Below the pieces are notes generated by a model. It saw only the letters and a program-made list of their open reading frames with translations, searched no databases and was not told where the DNA came from. Made by a program: the position numbers and the translations under genes. A stretch of DNA of 64,000 nt from Algoriphagus iocasae. GTDB taxonomy: Bacteria; Bacteroidota; Bacteroidia; Cytophagales; Cyclobacteriaceae. The stretch covers positions 372,001 to 436,000 of the forward strand of contig NZ_JACIJO010000002.1 of the NCBI RefSeq assembly GCF_014206875.1, in the 5' to 3' direction. Within the stretch, counting starts at the first letter, position 1; each line of letters begins with the position of its first letter. This document shows positions 36,611 through 46,900 of the stretch, piece after piece.

Positions 36611-39600
36611 CAAATTCTTGCTAATCTTCCTTCTTTGGAAGTGAGATATGTGTAAATGGCTGGGATAACAAACAGTGTCAAAATGGTGGCAAAAGTCAAA
36701 CCTCCGATTACGGCTGCTCCCATTGGAACTCGGCTTTCTGCACCTGCTCCCAATCCCAAGGCAATTGGTAAAATACCTAGGATAGTGGATAAACTGGTCA
36801 TTAAAATTGGTCTGAAACGAGCTACAGCAGCTCCATAAATCGCCTCATAAATTGACATTCCTGTAGCTTTCCTCTGATTGGCAAATTCCACGATAAGGAT
36901 ACCATTTTTCGTCACCAAACCTATCAACATAATAATACCGATCTGGCTAAAGATATTCAGCGTAAACCCTAAAGCCCAAAGTGTAAATAAGGCACCAAAA
37001 ATTGCCAATGGAACAGTAAACATGATTGTTAATGGATCCATGAAACTTTCAAACTGGGCAGAAAGAACCAAATAGATCAGAATCAATGCAAATAAGAATG
37101 CAAAAAACAAACTATTAGAACTCTCTCTAAATTCTTTGGAAGGACCTGAAACATCTGTGGAAAAGGAATCATCTAAGACTTGGGCAGCAATTCTATCCAT
37201 TTCCTCCAGTCCATCACCAATAGTATATCCTTCGGCAAGGTTAGCCGAAACTGTACCTGCCACAAATCGATTAAAACGGTATAATTGAGGTGGAGTACTT
37301 TTTTCTGTAACTGTAACCAGGTTATCCAACTGAACCAAGGAACCGTTTTCCGCACGCACATAAAGCATTCTCAGGTTCACCGGCTCATTTCTATCCTCCA
37401 ATCGCATTTCACCTACTACTTGATATTGCTTTCCGTTTTTAATAAAGTAAGCGAATCGCTGACCAGAGTAGGATAGCTGTAATGTTCTGGCAATTTCCTG
37501 AACAGAAACTCCTATGTTTCTTGCTTTTGCTCTGTCGATCTCTATTTCCAATTCAGGTTTGGTGAATTTCAAATTGATATCAGAGAAAATAAATACAGGG
37601 CTTTTTCCTACTTCAGCCATAAATGTTGGAATTACTTCCTTCAATTTATCCATGGTTGGCGCCTGCAAAACATACTGAATAGGAAGACCTCCACGGCTAT
37701 TACCGATCGACTGAGCCTGGGAAGCAAAAGCTTTCACCCCAGAATATTTCTTCAACTTCTGGTTTATTTCATTGAAATATTCACCCTGGGTTTTCTCCCT
37801 GTTTTCTGCATCTGTGAGAATAAAGCGAACAAATCCGGAATTTGTACTGGATGAGCCAAAACCTGGAGAAGTTACAGAGACCATTCCCCTAACTTCATCC
37901 TTTGGATAATCTGCTTTAAAATCCGTGACCATCTGATCAATAATCTGATCCATATAACTAAATGTCGCGCCCTCAGGTCCACTCATTCGGATTACAATTT
38001 CCCCACGATCTTCTGTAGGTGCAAGCTCCGTAGGAATTTGATTAAACAACCAATAGATCCCAAAACCCATAAAACCAATTAGAATAAATGAAACCCAACG
38101 GAATTTCATAAATCCACTAAGCATGCGGTCGTAGCCATCATTTAGCCAAACAAAAATCGGCTCTGTCAGATTGTAAAATTTGTTATGTTTTTCCCTCTTC
38201 TTAAGAAACTTGGAACTCAACATTGGCGTCATGGTCAAAGCCACAAAAGAAGAAATAATCACTGCCCCAGCTACGACAATTCCAAACTCACGAAAAAGTC
38301 GACCAGTGGTACCTGTAAGGAAGATCACAGGAAGAAATACAGCCGCCAGTGCAACGGTAGTAGCGATTACAGCAAAAAATATCTCCTCTGAACCTTTTTC
38401 TGCTGCTTCTTGAGGATTCTCGCCTTTTTCTATACGTGAATAGATATTTTCTAACACCACAATTGCATCATCTACCACCAGACCGATGGATAATACAATT
38501 CCCAAAAGCGTCAGGACATTGATAGAGAAATCCATCAGGTACATGACAAAAAACACCCCAATCAATGAGATAGGAATAGTTAAAACCGGAATAAAAGTGG
38601 TCCTCCAGTCTCTCAGGAAAAGGAAAATGATCGCAACTACAAGAATAAATGCCGTGATAATAGTTTCCTGGACTTCGGCAATAGAGCTTCGGATATAGCT
38701 GGTTTTATCAAATCCAATCTCCAAACCTACATCTGAAGGCAGGTCCTTCTCTATAAATTCCAGCCTTCTATAAAATTCGTCAGCAATCTCTATACTGTTT
38801 GAACCAGGAAGAGGTACCAAAACCACCCCTACCATCGGCACTCCGTCTCGCTTCAAAATACTTCTTTCGTTCAATGCTGCCAGCTCGGCCTTACCAATAT
38901 CCTGAAAGCGAACAATATTGTTTTGATCTTCCTTGATAATTAGATCATTGAATTCCTGGGGAGTACTCAATCTACTTTTGGTACGAACCGATAACTCTAT
39001 TGTCTCTCCCTCAATTTTCCCAGAAGGCAATTCCACATTTTCGCTTTGTACTTTTGACAATACGTCCAAAGGAGTTACTCCATAAGATGCCATTTTCAAT
39101 GGATCCATTCTCAGACGGATCGCATATTCTTTTTCTCCCCAAATCTGTACTCTACTGACTCCTGGGATGGTCTGAAGCCTTTCTTTAAAAATATTCTCAG
39201 CTATATCAGAAAGATCCAAAAGGCTTCTTTCATCACTTTTCACATTTAAGAAAACGATCGGCTCAGAATCTGCATCTGCTTTGGAAACCACAGGCGGTTC
39301 AGCATCTGGCGGTAGATTCCGTTGCGCACCTGATACTTTATCCCTTACGTCATTTGCCGCTGCTTCCAAATCAGCTCCCACATCAAATTCAACAGTAATA
39401 CTACTACCTCCGTCATTACTCGTCGATGTTAAAGATTTGATACCCTGGATCCCGTTTATAGCCTCTTCTAATGGCTCGGTGATTTGGGCTTCGATCACAT
39501 CTGCATTTGCCCCAACGTAAGTGGTTCTTACGTTAATTACCGGAGGATCGACACTAGGGAACTCTCTAATTCCCAAAAGGGAAATCCCTATGGCACCAAA

Positions 39601-39672
39601 AAGCATGATGACCAAAGACATCACGATAGCCAGTACCGGTCTGTTTACACTAATATTTGATAAACTCGCCAT
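36610..39672 (-). CDS. RND-family multidrug efflux permease (AcrB/HAE1 type)
   Basis: A 1020-residue inner membrane proton antiporter with 12 membrane segments and two large periplasmic loops, the standard size of AcrB/MexB proteins. GLVVDDAIVVLENIYSRIEKG near 400 carries the paired aspartates of the proton relay in TM4. GIREFPSVDPPVINVRTTY near 30-48 and the porter-domain motifs are typical of hydrophobic and amphiphilic drug pumps rather than metal pumps (no MetTM/HME motif). It overlaps the downstream TolC gene by one base, and a single base separates its start from the adaptor gene. The substrate cannot be inferred. Confidence 0.95.
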   Translation of the reverse strand: MASLSNISVNRPVLAIVMSLVIMLFGAIGISLLGIREFPSVDPPVINVRTTYVGANADVIEAQITEPLEEAINGIQGIKSLTSTSNDGGSSITVEFDVGADLEAAANDVRDKVSGAQRNLPPDAEPPVVSKADADSEPIVFLNVKSDERSLLDLSDIAENIFKERLQTIPGVSRVQIWGEKEYAIRLRMDPLKMASYGVTPLDVLSKVQSENVELPSGKIEGETIELSVRTKSRLSTPQEFNDLIIKEDQNNIVRFQDIGKAELAALNERSILKRDGVPMVGVVLVPLPGSNSIEIADEFYRRLEFIEKDLPSDVGLEIGFDKTSYIRSSIAEVQETIITAFILVVAIIFLFLRDWRTTFIPVLTIPISLIGVFFVMYLMDFSINVLTLLGIVLSIGLVVDDAIVVLENIYSRIEKGENPQEAAEKGSEEIFFAVIATTVALAAVFLPVIFLTGTTGRLFREFGIVVAGAVIISSFVALTMTPMLSSKFLKKREKHNKFYNLTEPIFVWLNDGYDRMLSGFMKFRWVSFILIGFMGFGIYWLFNQIPTELAPTEDRGEIVIRMSGPEGATFSYMDQIIDQMVTDFKADYPKDEVRGMVSVTSPGFGSSSTNSGFVRFILTDAENREKTQGEYFNEINQKLKKYSGVKAFASQAQSIGNSRGGLPIQYVLQAPTMDKLKEVIPTFMAEVGKSPVFIFSDINLKFTKPELEIEIDRAKARNIGVSVQEIARTLQLSYSGQRFAYFIKNGKQYQVVGEMRLEDRNEPVNLRMLYVRAENGSLVQLDNLVTVTEKSTPPQLYRFNRFVAGTVSANLAEGYTIGDGLEEMDRIAAQVLDDSFSTDVSGPSKEFRESSNSLFFAFLFALILIYLVLSAQFESFMDPLTIMFTVPLAIFGALFTLWALGFTLNIFSQIGIIMLIGLVTKNGILIVEFANQRKATGMSIYEAIYGAAVARFRPILMTSLSTILGILPIALGLGAGAESRVPMGAAVIGGLTFATILTLFVIPAIYTYLTSKEGRLARI

Positions 39673-39673
39673 G

Positions 39674-40756
39674 TTAGTTGATTTGGGTAAATTCTACAGG
39701 AGTGCCTGTAGCCGCTTGCAATACACCTGTGGTAAGCACCAGATCACCTTCATTTAAACCACTAAGGATTTGAACTTGAGTGTCTGTACGTGTACCGATT
39801 TCAACTGATCTCTCTTCAGCTTTGCTATCAGCACCAACGACAAAAACTTTGTATCCCTGAAGTTCAGGAATAATTGCCTCAGAAGGAACCATGAATGCAT
39901 CTTCAGTCTCGCCTAATACGTAGCGAATACGAACGAACATTCCTGGCAAAAACTTTCTTCCTTTATTAGGACTTTCAGCTCTTAATTTCAATGTTCGGGT
40001 AGCCGCATCAATTTGATTTTCAAATGCATATACTTTTCCTTTTACTTCTTCCTGCGCCGCCTCATTGGAAAAGAAAATTTCAGATCCGGCAGTCACTTGA
40101 TTGGCATATCTTTCAGGAATGGAAAACTCGATTTTAATCGGATCGATATTCACGAAGTTTGCAATGATATCACTGGTTCCAATTACACTTCCCTCACTGA
40201 CCTGTCTTAATCCCAGTATACCATTAAACGGTGCTCTCACGATGGTTTTTGCCAATTGAGCCTCCACCAATTTCAGATCGGAAAGAGTCGTATTATATTG
40301 ATTCAATACAATGTCATACTCTTCCTGGCTAATCGCTTCTCTGGCCAACAATTGCTTTTGTCTGTTTTCCTGGCTTTCAAAAAGCTTCTGGGTATACTCC
40401 AATCGCTGATGCTGCGCCTGCAGTTCATCATCATTTAAATAAAGTAATGGAGTTCCTTTGGTTACATACTGACCTTCGTTGAAAGTAATTCTAGTAACAA
40501 GGCCTGAAACCTCAGGTCGTAAATCCACTGATTCATTTGGAAGGATGGTACCTGTTACAGAAAGCTGATTTCTCAATGTTTCTTTTTGAATTTTCACCAC
40601 TTTCACCGGCAAAACAGTAGGGGCACCCGGTCCTGCTCCTGAAGCAGCAACACTTGCCTCGTTGGAATTACGATTGTCCAGCCTTGGATATAAAAAAGCT
40701 GCAATAACGATGAGGATGATCCCGACAATCAGGATAATCTTGGTCTGGTTTTTCAT
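39674..40756 (-). CDS. RND efflux periplasmic adaptor (HlyD/MFP family)
   Basis: A 360-residue membrane fusion protein linking the RND pump to TolC. The N-terminal membrane anchor is KIILIVGIILIVIAAFLYP at about 6-24. The barrel-sandwich hybrid with alpha hairpin follows (EVSGLVTRITFNEGQYVTKG, then coiled-coil residues near 110-150), then the beta-barrel region (PFNGILGLRQVSEGSVIG) and a membrane-proximal domain. The gene leads the adaptor-RND-TolC trio; the hydrolase gene lies 21 bases upstream. Confidence 0.93.
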   Translation of the reverse strand: MKNQTKIILIVGIILIVIAAFLYPRLDNRNSNEASVAASGAGPGAPTVLPVKVVKIQKETLRNQLSVTGTILPNESVDLRPEVSGLVTRITFNEGQYVTKGTPLLYLNDDELQAQHQRLEYTQKLFESQENRQKQLLAREAISQEEYDIVLNQYNTTLSDLKLVEAQLAKTIVRAPFNGILGLRQVSEGSVIGTSDIIANFVNIDPIKIEFSIPERYANQVTAGSEIFFSNEAAQEEVKGKVYAFENQIDAATRTLKLRAESPNKGRKFLPGMFVRIRYVLGETEDAFMVPSEAIIPELQGYKVFVVGADSKAEERSVEIGTRTDTQVQILSGLNEGDLVLTTGVLQAATGTPVEFTQIN

Positions 40757-40777
40757 AAATAATGAAAGTACTCCGGT

Positions 40778-41560
40778 TTAGGTTTGTCCTTTAATAAATG
40801 TCAAAGCATACTGATTAAATCGTTTTGGCTGCTCCACATTGACTACGTGGCCACATTTCTCTACAATTTTCAGTATAGAATTTTTATGAATTTCAACGAT
40901 CTTCTTTACTGACTCTAAAAACATCACATCTTGATCTCCCATCACATACAGCGTAGGAATATCAATTGCTTTTTCCTTAAAGAATTTCAACAAAGGGTTG
41001 ATATCCTTGGTCAGTTTAAACCAGCGGATAAATTCCTTTTGGCATAACTTTTTAGCCTCTCTAATAAATAGATTTCTGGATTCTTCGTGTTGCTTTTTTG
41101 GCATGATGATAAAAGCAAACAAGCTGTAAAGCCACATGTAAGGAATAAATCTCTTAAATGTATTGCCAAGAAAAACCAGAAATCTGGACTTGATATTCAA
41201 CTTGGTAATGGCTCCAGCCAGCACCAATGATTTTACCCTTTGTGGTTCCATTTCTGCCAGATTTCTAGCCAGAATGGTTCCTAAAGATACACCAGCAAAA
41301 TGGGCCGGAGGTATCTCTTTTTCATCCAACACTTCAATAATATCCCGGGTAATTTCCTGAAAAGTATATTCCTCGTTCCAGATGGCCTGGGGTAGATCCG
41401 ATGACTTTCCATGGCCTCTAAGATCTATCAGCAACAAGTTGAAATGCTGTTTGAATTCTTTCAACTGTTTAAACCAAACTACCGAAGACCCGCCGGCACC
41501 ATGAATGAAGACTACCCACTCCGAACTTTGAGGATGAATATAACTTTTACTATAAAGCAT
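40778..41560 (-). CDS. Alpha/beta-fold hydrolase
   Basis: A 260-residue cytoplasmic alpha/beta hydrolase without a signal peptide. The oxyanion segment FIHGAGGSSVVW is near 18-29. The nucleophile elbow G-V-S-L-G (in HFAGVSLGTIL) is near 90-94. The Asp candidate lies in YVMGDQDVMFL near 205-215, and the histidine in EKCGHVVNVEQP near 235. Those are a complete Ser-Asp-His triad, as in bromoperoxidase- and pimeloyl-ester-hydrolase-like enzymes. The substrate is unknown. It is 21 bases upstream of the efflux adaptor on the same strand, so it may be co-expressed with the pump and act on a pumped or regulatory ester. Confidence 0.88.
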   Translation of the reverse strand: MLYSKSYIHPQSSEWVVFIHGAGGSSVVWFKQLKEFKQHFNLLLIDLRGHGKSSDLPQAIWNEEYTFQEITRDIIEVLDEKEIPPAHFAGVSLGTILARNLAEMEPQRVKSLVLAGAITKLNIKSRFLVFLGNTFKRFIPYMWLYSLFAFIIMPKKQHEESRNLFIREAKKLCQKEFIRWFKLTKDINPLLKFFKEKAIDIPTLYVMGDQDVMFLESVKKIVEIHKNSILKIVEKCGHVVNVEQPKRFNQYALTFIKGQT

Positions 41561-41710
41561 ACAGTTCTAACACCCGAAGGATAATAAGGTTGTCGGAATT
41601 TAAATTTAGCGGGATAATTTTTGATTAATGGCAAAAAACATACTGGAGGCAAATCTTCACCATCAATGGAAAAAAAAGAGGATGTTTTATTTCGTAATTC
41701 TCCGAAAAAC

Positions 41711-42784
41711 TTAAAATTTCCACCCAAGGGTACTTTGTATCACATAATCAAAATCTGTGGCGCCTTCGGCAGGCATATTATCATAGTTCATGGACACTCC
41801 TAATTTCAGAAAAAAGTCATCGATAAAGTTATAAGTCACATTGACTCTGGCATCAGTACGATATCTCCCTTTATCCGAAAAACTTTTATAACCTATCAAA
41901 CTTCCTGTGAGGTTAAAAACTCCCACATCAAAAAAGTTTAAATCCGTGGCCAGAATAGCCTCAATACTTTGATTGGCCGGAAGTTCACTCTGAAATTTTT
42001 CGCTGTTGTTATTAACCCCAGCCTGCAAATTCCAATAGGAATGATTGGTATGAATCAGGTATTTACCTAAACCGACTACTGTGTTTGATCTGAGTTTCAA
42101 CAACTGCTGGGTATTGCTCAATAAGTATTCAGATCCAAATAAGAACCAATCATTTGGAAGAAAAAACAAAACCATCCCACCTACTTCATATCTCTTAATC
42201 GCTGAGGTAGATTCCTGAATGGATCGAATGGCATTAAATGAAAAAATCCCAGCCCAGCTATTCCCATTATAATTTAAATGGCTTAAAACAGAAAATTGCC
42301 TGAGCTTATTAGAGCGGGCCAAGTTAAAGCCCAAACTGATGTCTCCATTTATTCTGCTGACTGATGATTCATTGATTTTATTCAAGAGAACCAGCTGATC
42401 TTTTTCCAGAACAATCTGATTTTGATCATCCAGATCTATCATTTTTTGAGCTCTGGAATTCGGGTTTATTGCTGTTATTTGAATGGAATCTTTCGAAATT
42501 GAATTCACCGACCCCTCTAACCTTTCCCCATTCTCTAATGAAATAAAAAATATATTGGGGCTTTTGATCGAGGAAACCTCTTTCCACTTAACCTGTATAT
42601 CTACATTGGAATAAACTGTTTTGATGAAAACAATCCCCTTATCCAAATAAGAAATCTTTCCTACAATTATATCCTCATTAGAAAGTCGAAGGGTGTCATT
42701 CTGAGCTTGAAGTGAAAAGCTAAACCCTCCAATAAATCCTATTAAATAAAAGAAGGGGATTAACCTTCCTTTTACAAACTCCAT
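41711..42784 (-). CDS. DUF481 outer membrane protein (paralogue B)
   Basis: A 357-residue protein with a signal peptide (ending FSLQAQND). Its N-terminal ~110 residues form an SH3/LSm-like strand set (DIIVGKISYLDKGIVFIKT). The remaining ~220 residues are beta-barrel repeats with alternating aromatic residues typical of DUF481, ending in an outer-membrane C-terminal strand (TLGWKF, with terminal Phe). It is a paralogue of the protein encoded directly upstream at 42772-43836, which its start overlaps by 13 bases. DUF481 proteins are outer membrane barrels of unknown function. Confidence 0.82.
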   Translation of the reverse strand: MEFVKGRLIPFFYLIGFIGGFSFSLQAQNDTLRLSNEDIIVGKISYLDKGIVFIKTVYSNVDIQVKWKEVSSIKSPNIFFISLENGERLEGSVNSISKDSIQITAINPNSRAQKMIDLDDQNQIVLEKDQLVLLNKINESSVSRINGDISLGFNLARSNKLRQFSVLSHLNYNGNSWAGIFSFNAIRSIQESTSAIKRYEVGGMVLFFLPNDWFLFGSEYLLSNTQQLLKLRSNTVVGLGKYLIHTNHSYWNLQAGVNNNSEKFQSELPANQSIEAILATDLNFFDVGVFNLTGSLIGYKSFSDKGRYRTDARVNVTYNFIDDFFLKLGVSMNYDNMPAEGATDFDYVIQSTLGWKF

Positions 42785-43836
42785 CCGACCGTAGTTTGAA
42801 ATATATAATCGAGTTGGGTGGCTCCTTCAATAGGTCTATTATCATAGTTCATGGTAGTGCCCAATTTTACATAGAAATCATCCAAAAACTCGTATTTAAC
42901 ATCTAGCCTGAAATCCGTTCTAAATCTGCCGGATTCGGAAAAGCTCGGATAGGCTATTACCTGACTGAATAAACTCAAATCACCAATGTCATACAAGTTT
43001 AACTCCGACCCAATAAATGCTTCCCCTGTCTTTCTGCTTGGAGTATCATCCAAGTAAGTTTCATTGTTAAAGTTGACCCCTGTCTGAAAACCAAAGTAAG
43101 TTCTATTGGTATGAACCACATATTTACCAATACCGACTTTATTACCTGTTCTAAGTTTGATCAACTGTTCGGTATTCGATAAAAAGGTGATGTTGTAAAG
43201 TAAAAACCAATCTTTAGGCAAAAAATAGTTAAAGGTAAAATCCGCATCGGTTCTTTTGACAGGATCTACTTCATCTTGGTTAGAACGAAGGGAATTGAAG
43301 GTGGCATTTGCTTTCCAACGATCAGCCAAATATCCCAATCCACTTCTGACGTTAAATTGTCTCAGATTATTTGCTCTGGTCAAGCTCCAACCCAAATCAA
43401 TATTTGCTGAAAGTCGACTCCAAAAGCCATCATCAAGCGCATTTAAATAAACTACATCGGCAATTGGTACCGAAGCCTTTCCCCCACCGAGATCCTCCGT
43501 GTTTGATTTTTTTCTACGGAGTCTCAGAATATTTTCTGGATCATACGTATCTATTTCTATGGTCTCGGCATCGATACTATTAATGGTTCCATTATAACGC
43601 TTACCATTAGTCAGTGTAATCAAGTATTTGGTTTTTGAAAAAATATGAGAAATACCATCCCAGGAGATTTTAAAGTCAGAATCACTGTAATCTGTTTCAA
43701 TAGTAAGGACACCTTTATCCATACTTTTGATTTCACCGATTATGACATCTTTATTTTTCAGAATTAAAGAGTCGGTTTGAGAATAGACTTGAATAGAAAA
43801 GCCAAAGGCCAAAAGCATCAGTAAAATTCTTCTCAT
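42772..43836 (-). CDS. DUF481 outer membrane protein (paralogue A)
   Basis: A 354-residue paralogue of the downstream gene. A signal peptide (ending VYSQTD) is followed by an N-terminal SH3/LSm-like segment (DVIIGEIKSMDKGVLTIET, then YLITLTNGKRYNGTINSID). The C-terminal DUF481 barrel contains DVKYEFLDDFYVKLGTTMNYDNRP. Comparing the two shows the same order of strands and very similar barrel ends, so they arose by tandem duplication. Its stop overlaps the start of the paralogue by 13 bases. It lies downstream of the TonB receptor gene but a terminator separates them. Confidence 0.82.
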   Translation of the reverse strand: MRRILLMLLAFGFSIQVYSQTDSLILKNKDVIIGEIKSMDKGVLTIETDYSDSDFKISWDGISHIFSKTKYLITLTNGKRYNGTINSIDAETIEIDTYDPENILRLRRKKSNTEDLGGGKASVPIADVVYLNALDDGFWSRLSANIDLGWSLTRANNLRQFNVRSGLGYLADRWKANATFNSLRSNQDEVDPVKRTDADFTFNYFLPKDWFLLYNITFLSNTEQLIKLRTGNKVGIGKYVVHTNRTYFGFQTGVNFNNETYLDDTPSRKTGEAFIGSELNLYDIGDLSLFSQVIAYPSFSESGRFRTDFRLDVKYEFLDDFYVKLGTTMNYDNRPIEGATQLDYIFQTTVGWSL

Positions 43837-43871
43837 AGTTGAATGGTTCTAAAAATTATAATGATAAAAAT

Positions 43872-43904
43872 AAAAAAAAACACCTCTAAAAAGAGGTGTT
43901 TTTT
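43872..43904 (-). terminator. Terminator after the TonB-dependent receptor gene
   Basis: A 7-bp core (43881-43887 with 43892-43898) extended by A/T pairs, loop AAAA, with a poly-T tail on the minus strand. It lies about 20 bases from the receptor stop at 43925 and separates it from the DUF481 pair. Confidence 0.85.
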
Positions 43905-43924
43905 AAAATTGTTTTGATTTTCAA

Positions 43925-46900
43925 TTAGTTGAAAATGTATCTAACACCAACTTGCATTCTCCAGGTATCACCAATAGAAGTGGTATTTCGGAAAGTTTCA
44001 GTTGGGAAATCACTTGTCCCTGGAATTGTATTTAATCTATATTCTGGTTGACCAGCACTATTTACTCCTCTATAGTTAAGTAGGTTCTGCTGATAAGCGA
44101 ATTTTTGGATTCCCCATGAGGAATTAAACATATTTCCAATGTTTAGGATATCAATAGAAAGTTGAAGCTTATTTTTTTGATCTTTAGATAAAACAATATC
44201 CTCTGTAATTCTTAAGTCAAATCTATTTACAAAAGGTCTAACAGCACCATTTCTTTCTGCGACTGAACCTCTGTTTTCGCTTAGGTATTCATCTTGATCA
44301 ATATAATCATTCAGCAACTGAGCTTGCTCTGCTGCTGTCACAGTTCTACCTCCAACAGTAAATTCCTGAAAGTTCAACTCATTGGCATTGGTTGGAATGT
44401 ACATCAGTCTGTTAGATGCGTCTCCAAAGTTTCCAGAATAAGTGTAAGAGAATCTTCCGGCATCCGATCCTTCATAGAAAATGGATATGGTTGTATTATC
44501 TGTCTGATAGGCCAAATTGGCGATAACTCTATTAGGAATATCAAATCCTGCAAAACTTAATTCAGGATCATTTCGGTCAGATTGTACTGTCGCTGGCCAC
44601 AGAGAGATAGCTTGAGATCCACTGGATGCATCTAAATCTCTAGATCTTGATCTGGTATAAGCAACCATTGTAGAAAATCCATTTTCAAATTGCTTTTGAA
44701 GTTGTGCAGTTATAGAATAATAATCTGCTTTTCTCTGTGCATTTGTTAAATAGAATACATTTCTAAAATCATCATCATTGGAATAGTTACTTCCTTCCCA
44801 ATAAGGTCTCTGATCTGGACCTGTGAAAGTTCCATCTGGAGTTCTTACTACAGGATTGTATGCAATTGGTGTAGAAACATCTTTAGAGTAAATGAATTCT
44901 AAAGTACCGATAATTCCGAAAGGCAATACCTGATCAACTGCAAGGTTGGATCTCCAAACTTGTGGAAGTTTGAAATTTTTATCAGTTAGGTTCAATTCAT
45001 TAGATAATGATTGACCTGGGTTTTCCGGGTTACCGTAGGTAACGTCAGGATTGAAAACATAGTTAGGACCCAAAGCCTCTACTACATCGTCTCCTTCATA
45101 TCCAAGACCGCCTCTCACTACACCTGAACCGTTTACTTGATTGGATAACCAAACAAAAGGAATTCTTCCTGAGAAAATACCTGTACCTCCACGAACTTGG
45201 GTTGTTCTATCACCTTTCACATCCCAGTTCACTCCCACTCTTGGAGACCAAAGAGGATTCACTTTTGGGAATTGACTTACATCTGGTGTAATAGTTCCAT
45301 CAGGAGTTTCAAAAGTTTTGTTCAAATCATCCAACAAATCATTGGAAGGGATGTCAATTGGATAGAATGGGAAATCAATTCTCAAACCTCCAGTAACCTT
45401 TAAATTCTGAGTTACTTGATATTCATCCTGTACGTAGAATCCGATTTGACCAAAATTAGTATTATCCACTGGTGGAGTGGTGGAACCATCCAATGCATAT
45501 CCTTTAGCAAACGCTTCTGGGTATGCACCAGGAGTTTTATTAATTACAGAAGCTACAAAATCATCATAGGAATTGAATCGGTAAAATCCATTAAACACAG
45601 GGTTGAAGGCATTTTTGAATGTCATATACTCAAAATTGACCCCAAAAGTGTAAGTATGATTTCCTTTATATAGAGAGAAATTATCAGTGAAATTGAAGAT
45701 ATTATTTTCCAACAAGTTACCAACAGTAAATAACTCATTTCCCATAGACATATAATATAGTAAGTTACCAGATGCATCTGGCTCCAATACTTCAATAAAT
45801 GGAAAATCTTGTCCGCCTGGGATTCCTCTCTTTGGATCAGTAATAGATGTATATCCTACGTTGACTTGATTGGACATATTTACACCAATTCTAGAGTTAA
45901 GTTCTGCAACCCAAGACTGTACTTTTCTATCATTAGTATAGTTTGCATTCCTGAAATTCATTGCTTCAATTCCAGTTCTATCTGTATTTCTATATCTGGT
46001 AGATATATATCTTACTGAGTTACCGTTTGTTGGTACATCAGTAAATGCTGAGTAATTATTGTATCTAAGAGAAACCTTATGATTGTCATTAATATTCCAA
46101 TCCAACCTTGCATTGAATCTTTCCTGCTCTGAAGCAAAAGAATAATTCTCATAAGGACCAGCTTCATACCCATACAACTGAGATAGGCTTTCTCTAACAA
46201 AGTCCAATTGAGAAGCTGGAACTCTTGAAACAGTCAAACCATCCGGTTCTAAACCTGGTCGAGAAGCAACTTTTGTAAAGCTAGGAACAGCTTCCGTCTC
46301 CTTTTCATAAGAGACAAAGAAGAATACTTTGTTTTTAATTATTGGTCCACCTAATCTAAATCCGGCAATTTCATTTTTTGAATCACCAACATTTAGTCTG
46401 GTATCCCCCACCTTATCACCGATCATTTGATCATTTCTTAAAAAATAATAGGCTGATCCTGAAAAATCATTTGTACCTGATTTAGTAATTGCGTTCACAG
46501 ATGCTCCAGTAAAACCTGCTTGTCTAACATCAAATGGAGCCAGATTAACCTGCACTTCCTCAATTGCATCAAGAGATATTGGGTTAGCTCCTGCGAATTG
46601 ACCGGATCCTAGTCCAAAGTTATTGTTGTAAATATTACCATCAATGGTGTAATTATTAAATCTGCTAGAAGTTCCCGCAAATGAAGTCCCATTAGATTGT
46701 GGAGTAAGGCGGGTGAAATCATTTATACTTCTGTTCACTGTTGGCAATGAATTGATCTTTTCATTGTTAAGGTTCAAAGATGCCCCTGTACGATCCGAAT
46801 TCATAATCGCATCTTTACTAGCGATCACCTCAACAACGTCTAATTCCATTCCATCGTTTAACTGGACATTCAATGTATACGTTGATCCTAAACCTAATAC

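Noticed and set aside
46012..46200. Short frames inside the TonB receptor gene on both strands
   Set aside because: They overlap a long, well-supported receptor gene and have no domain or start signal of their own.
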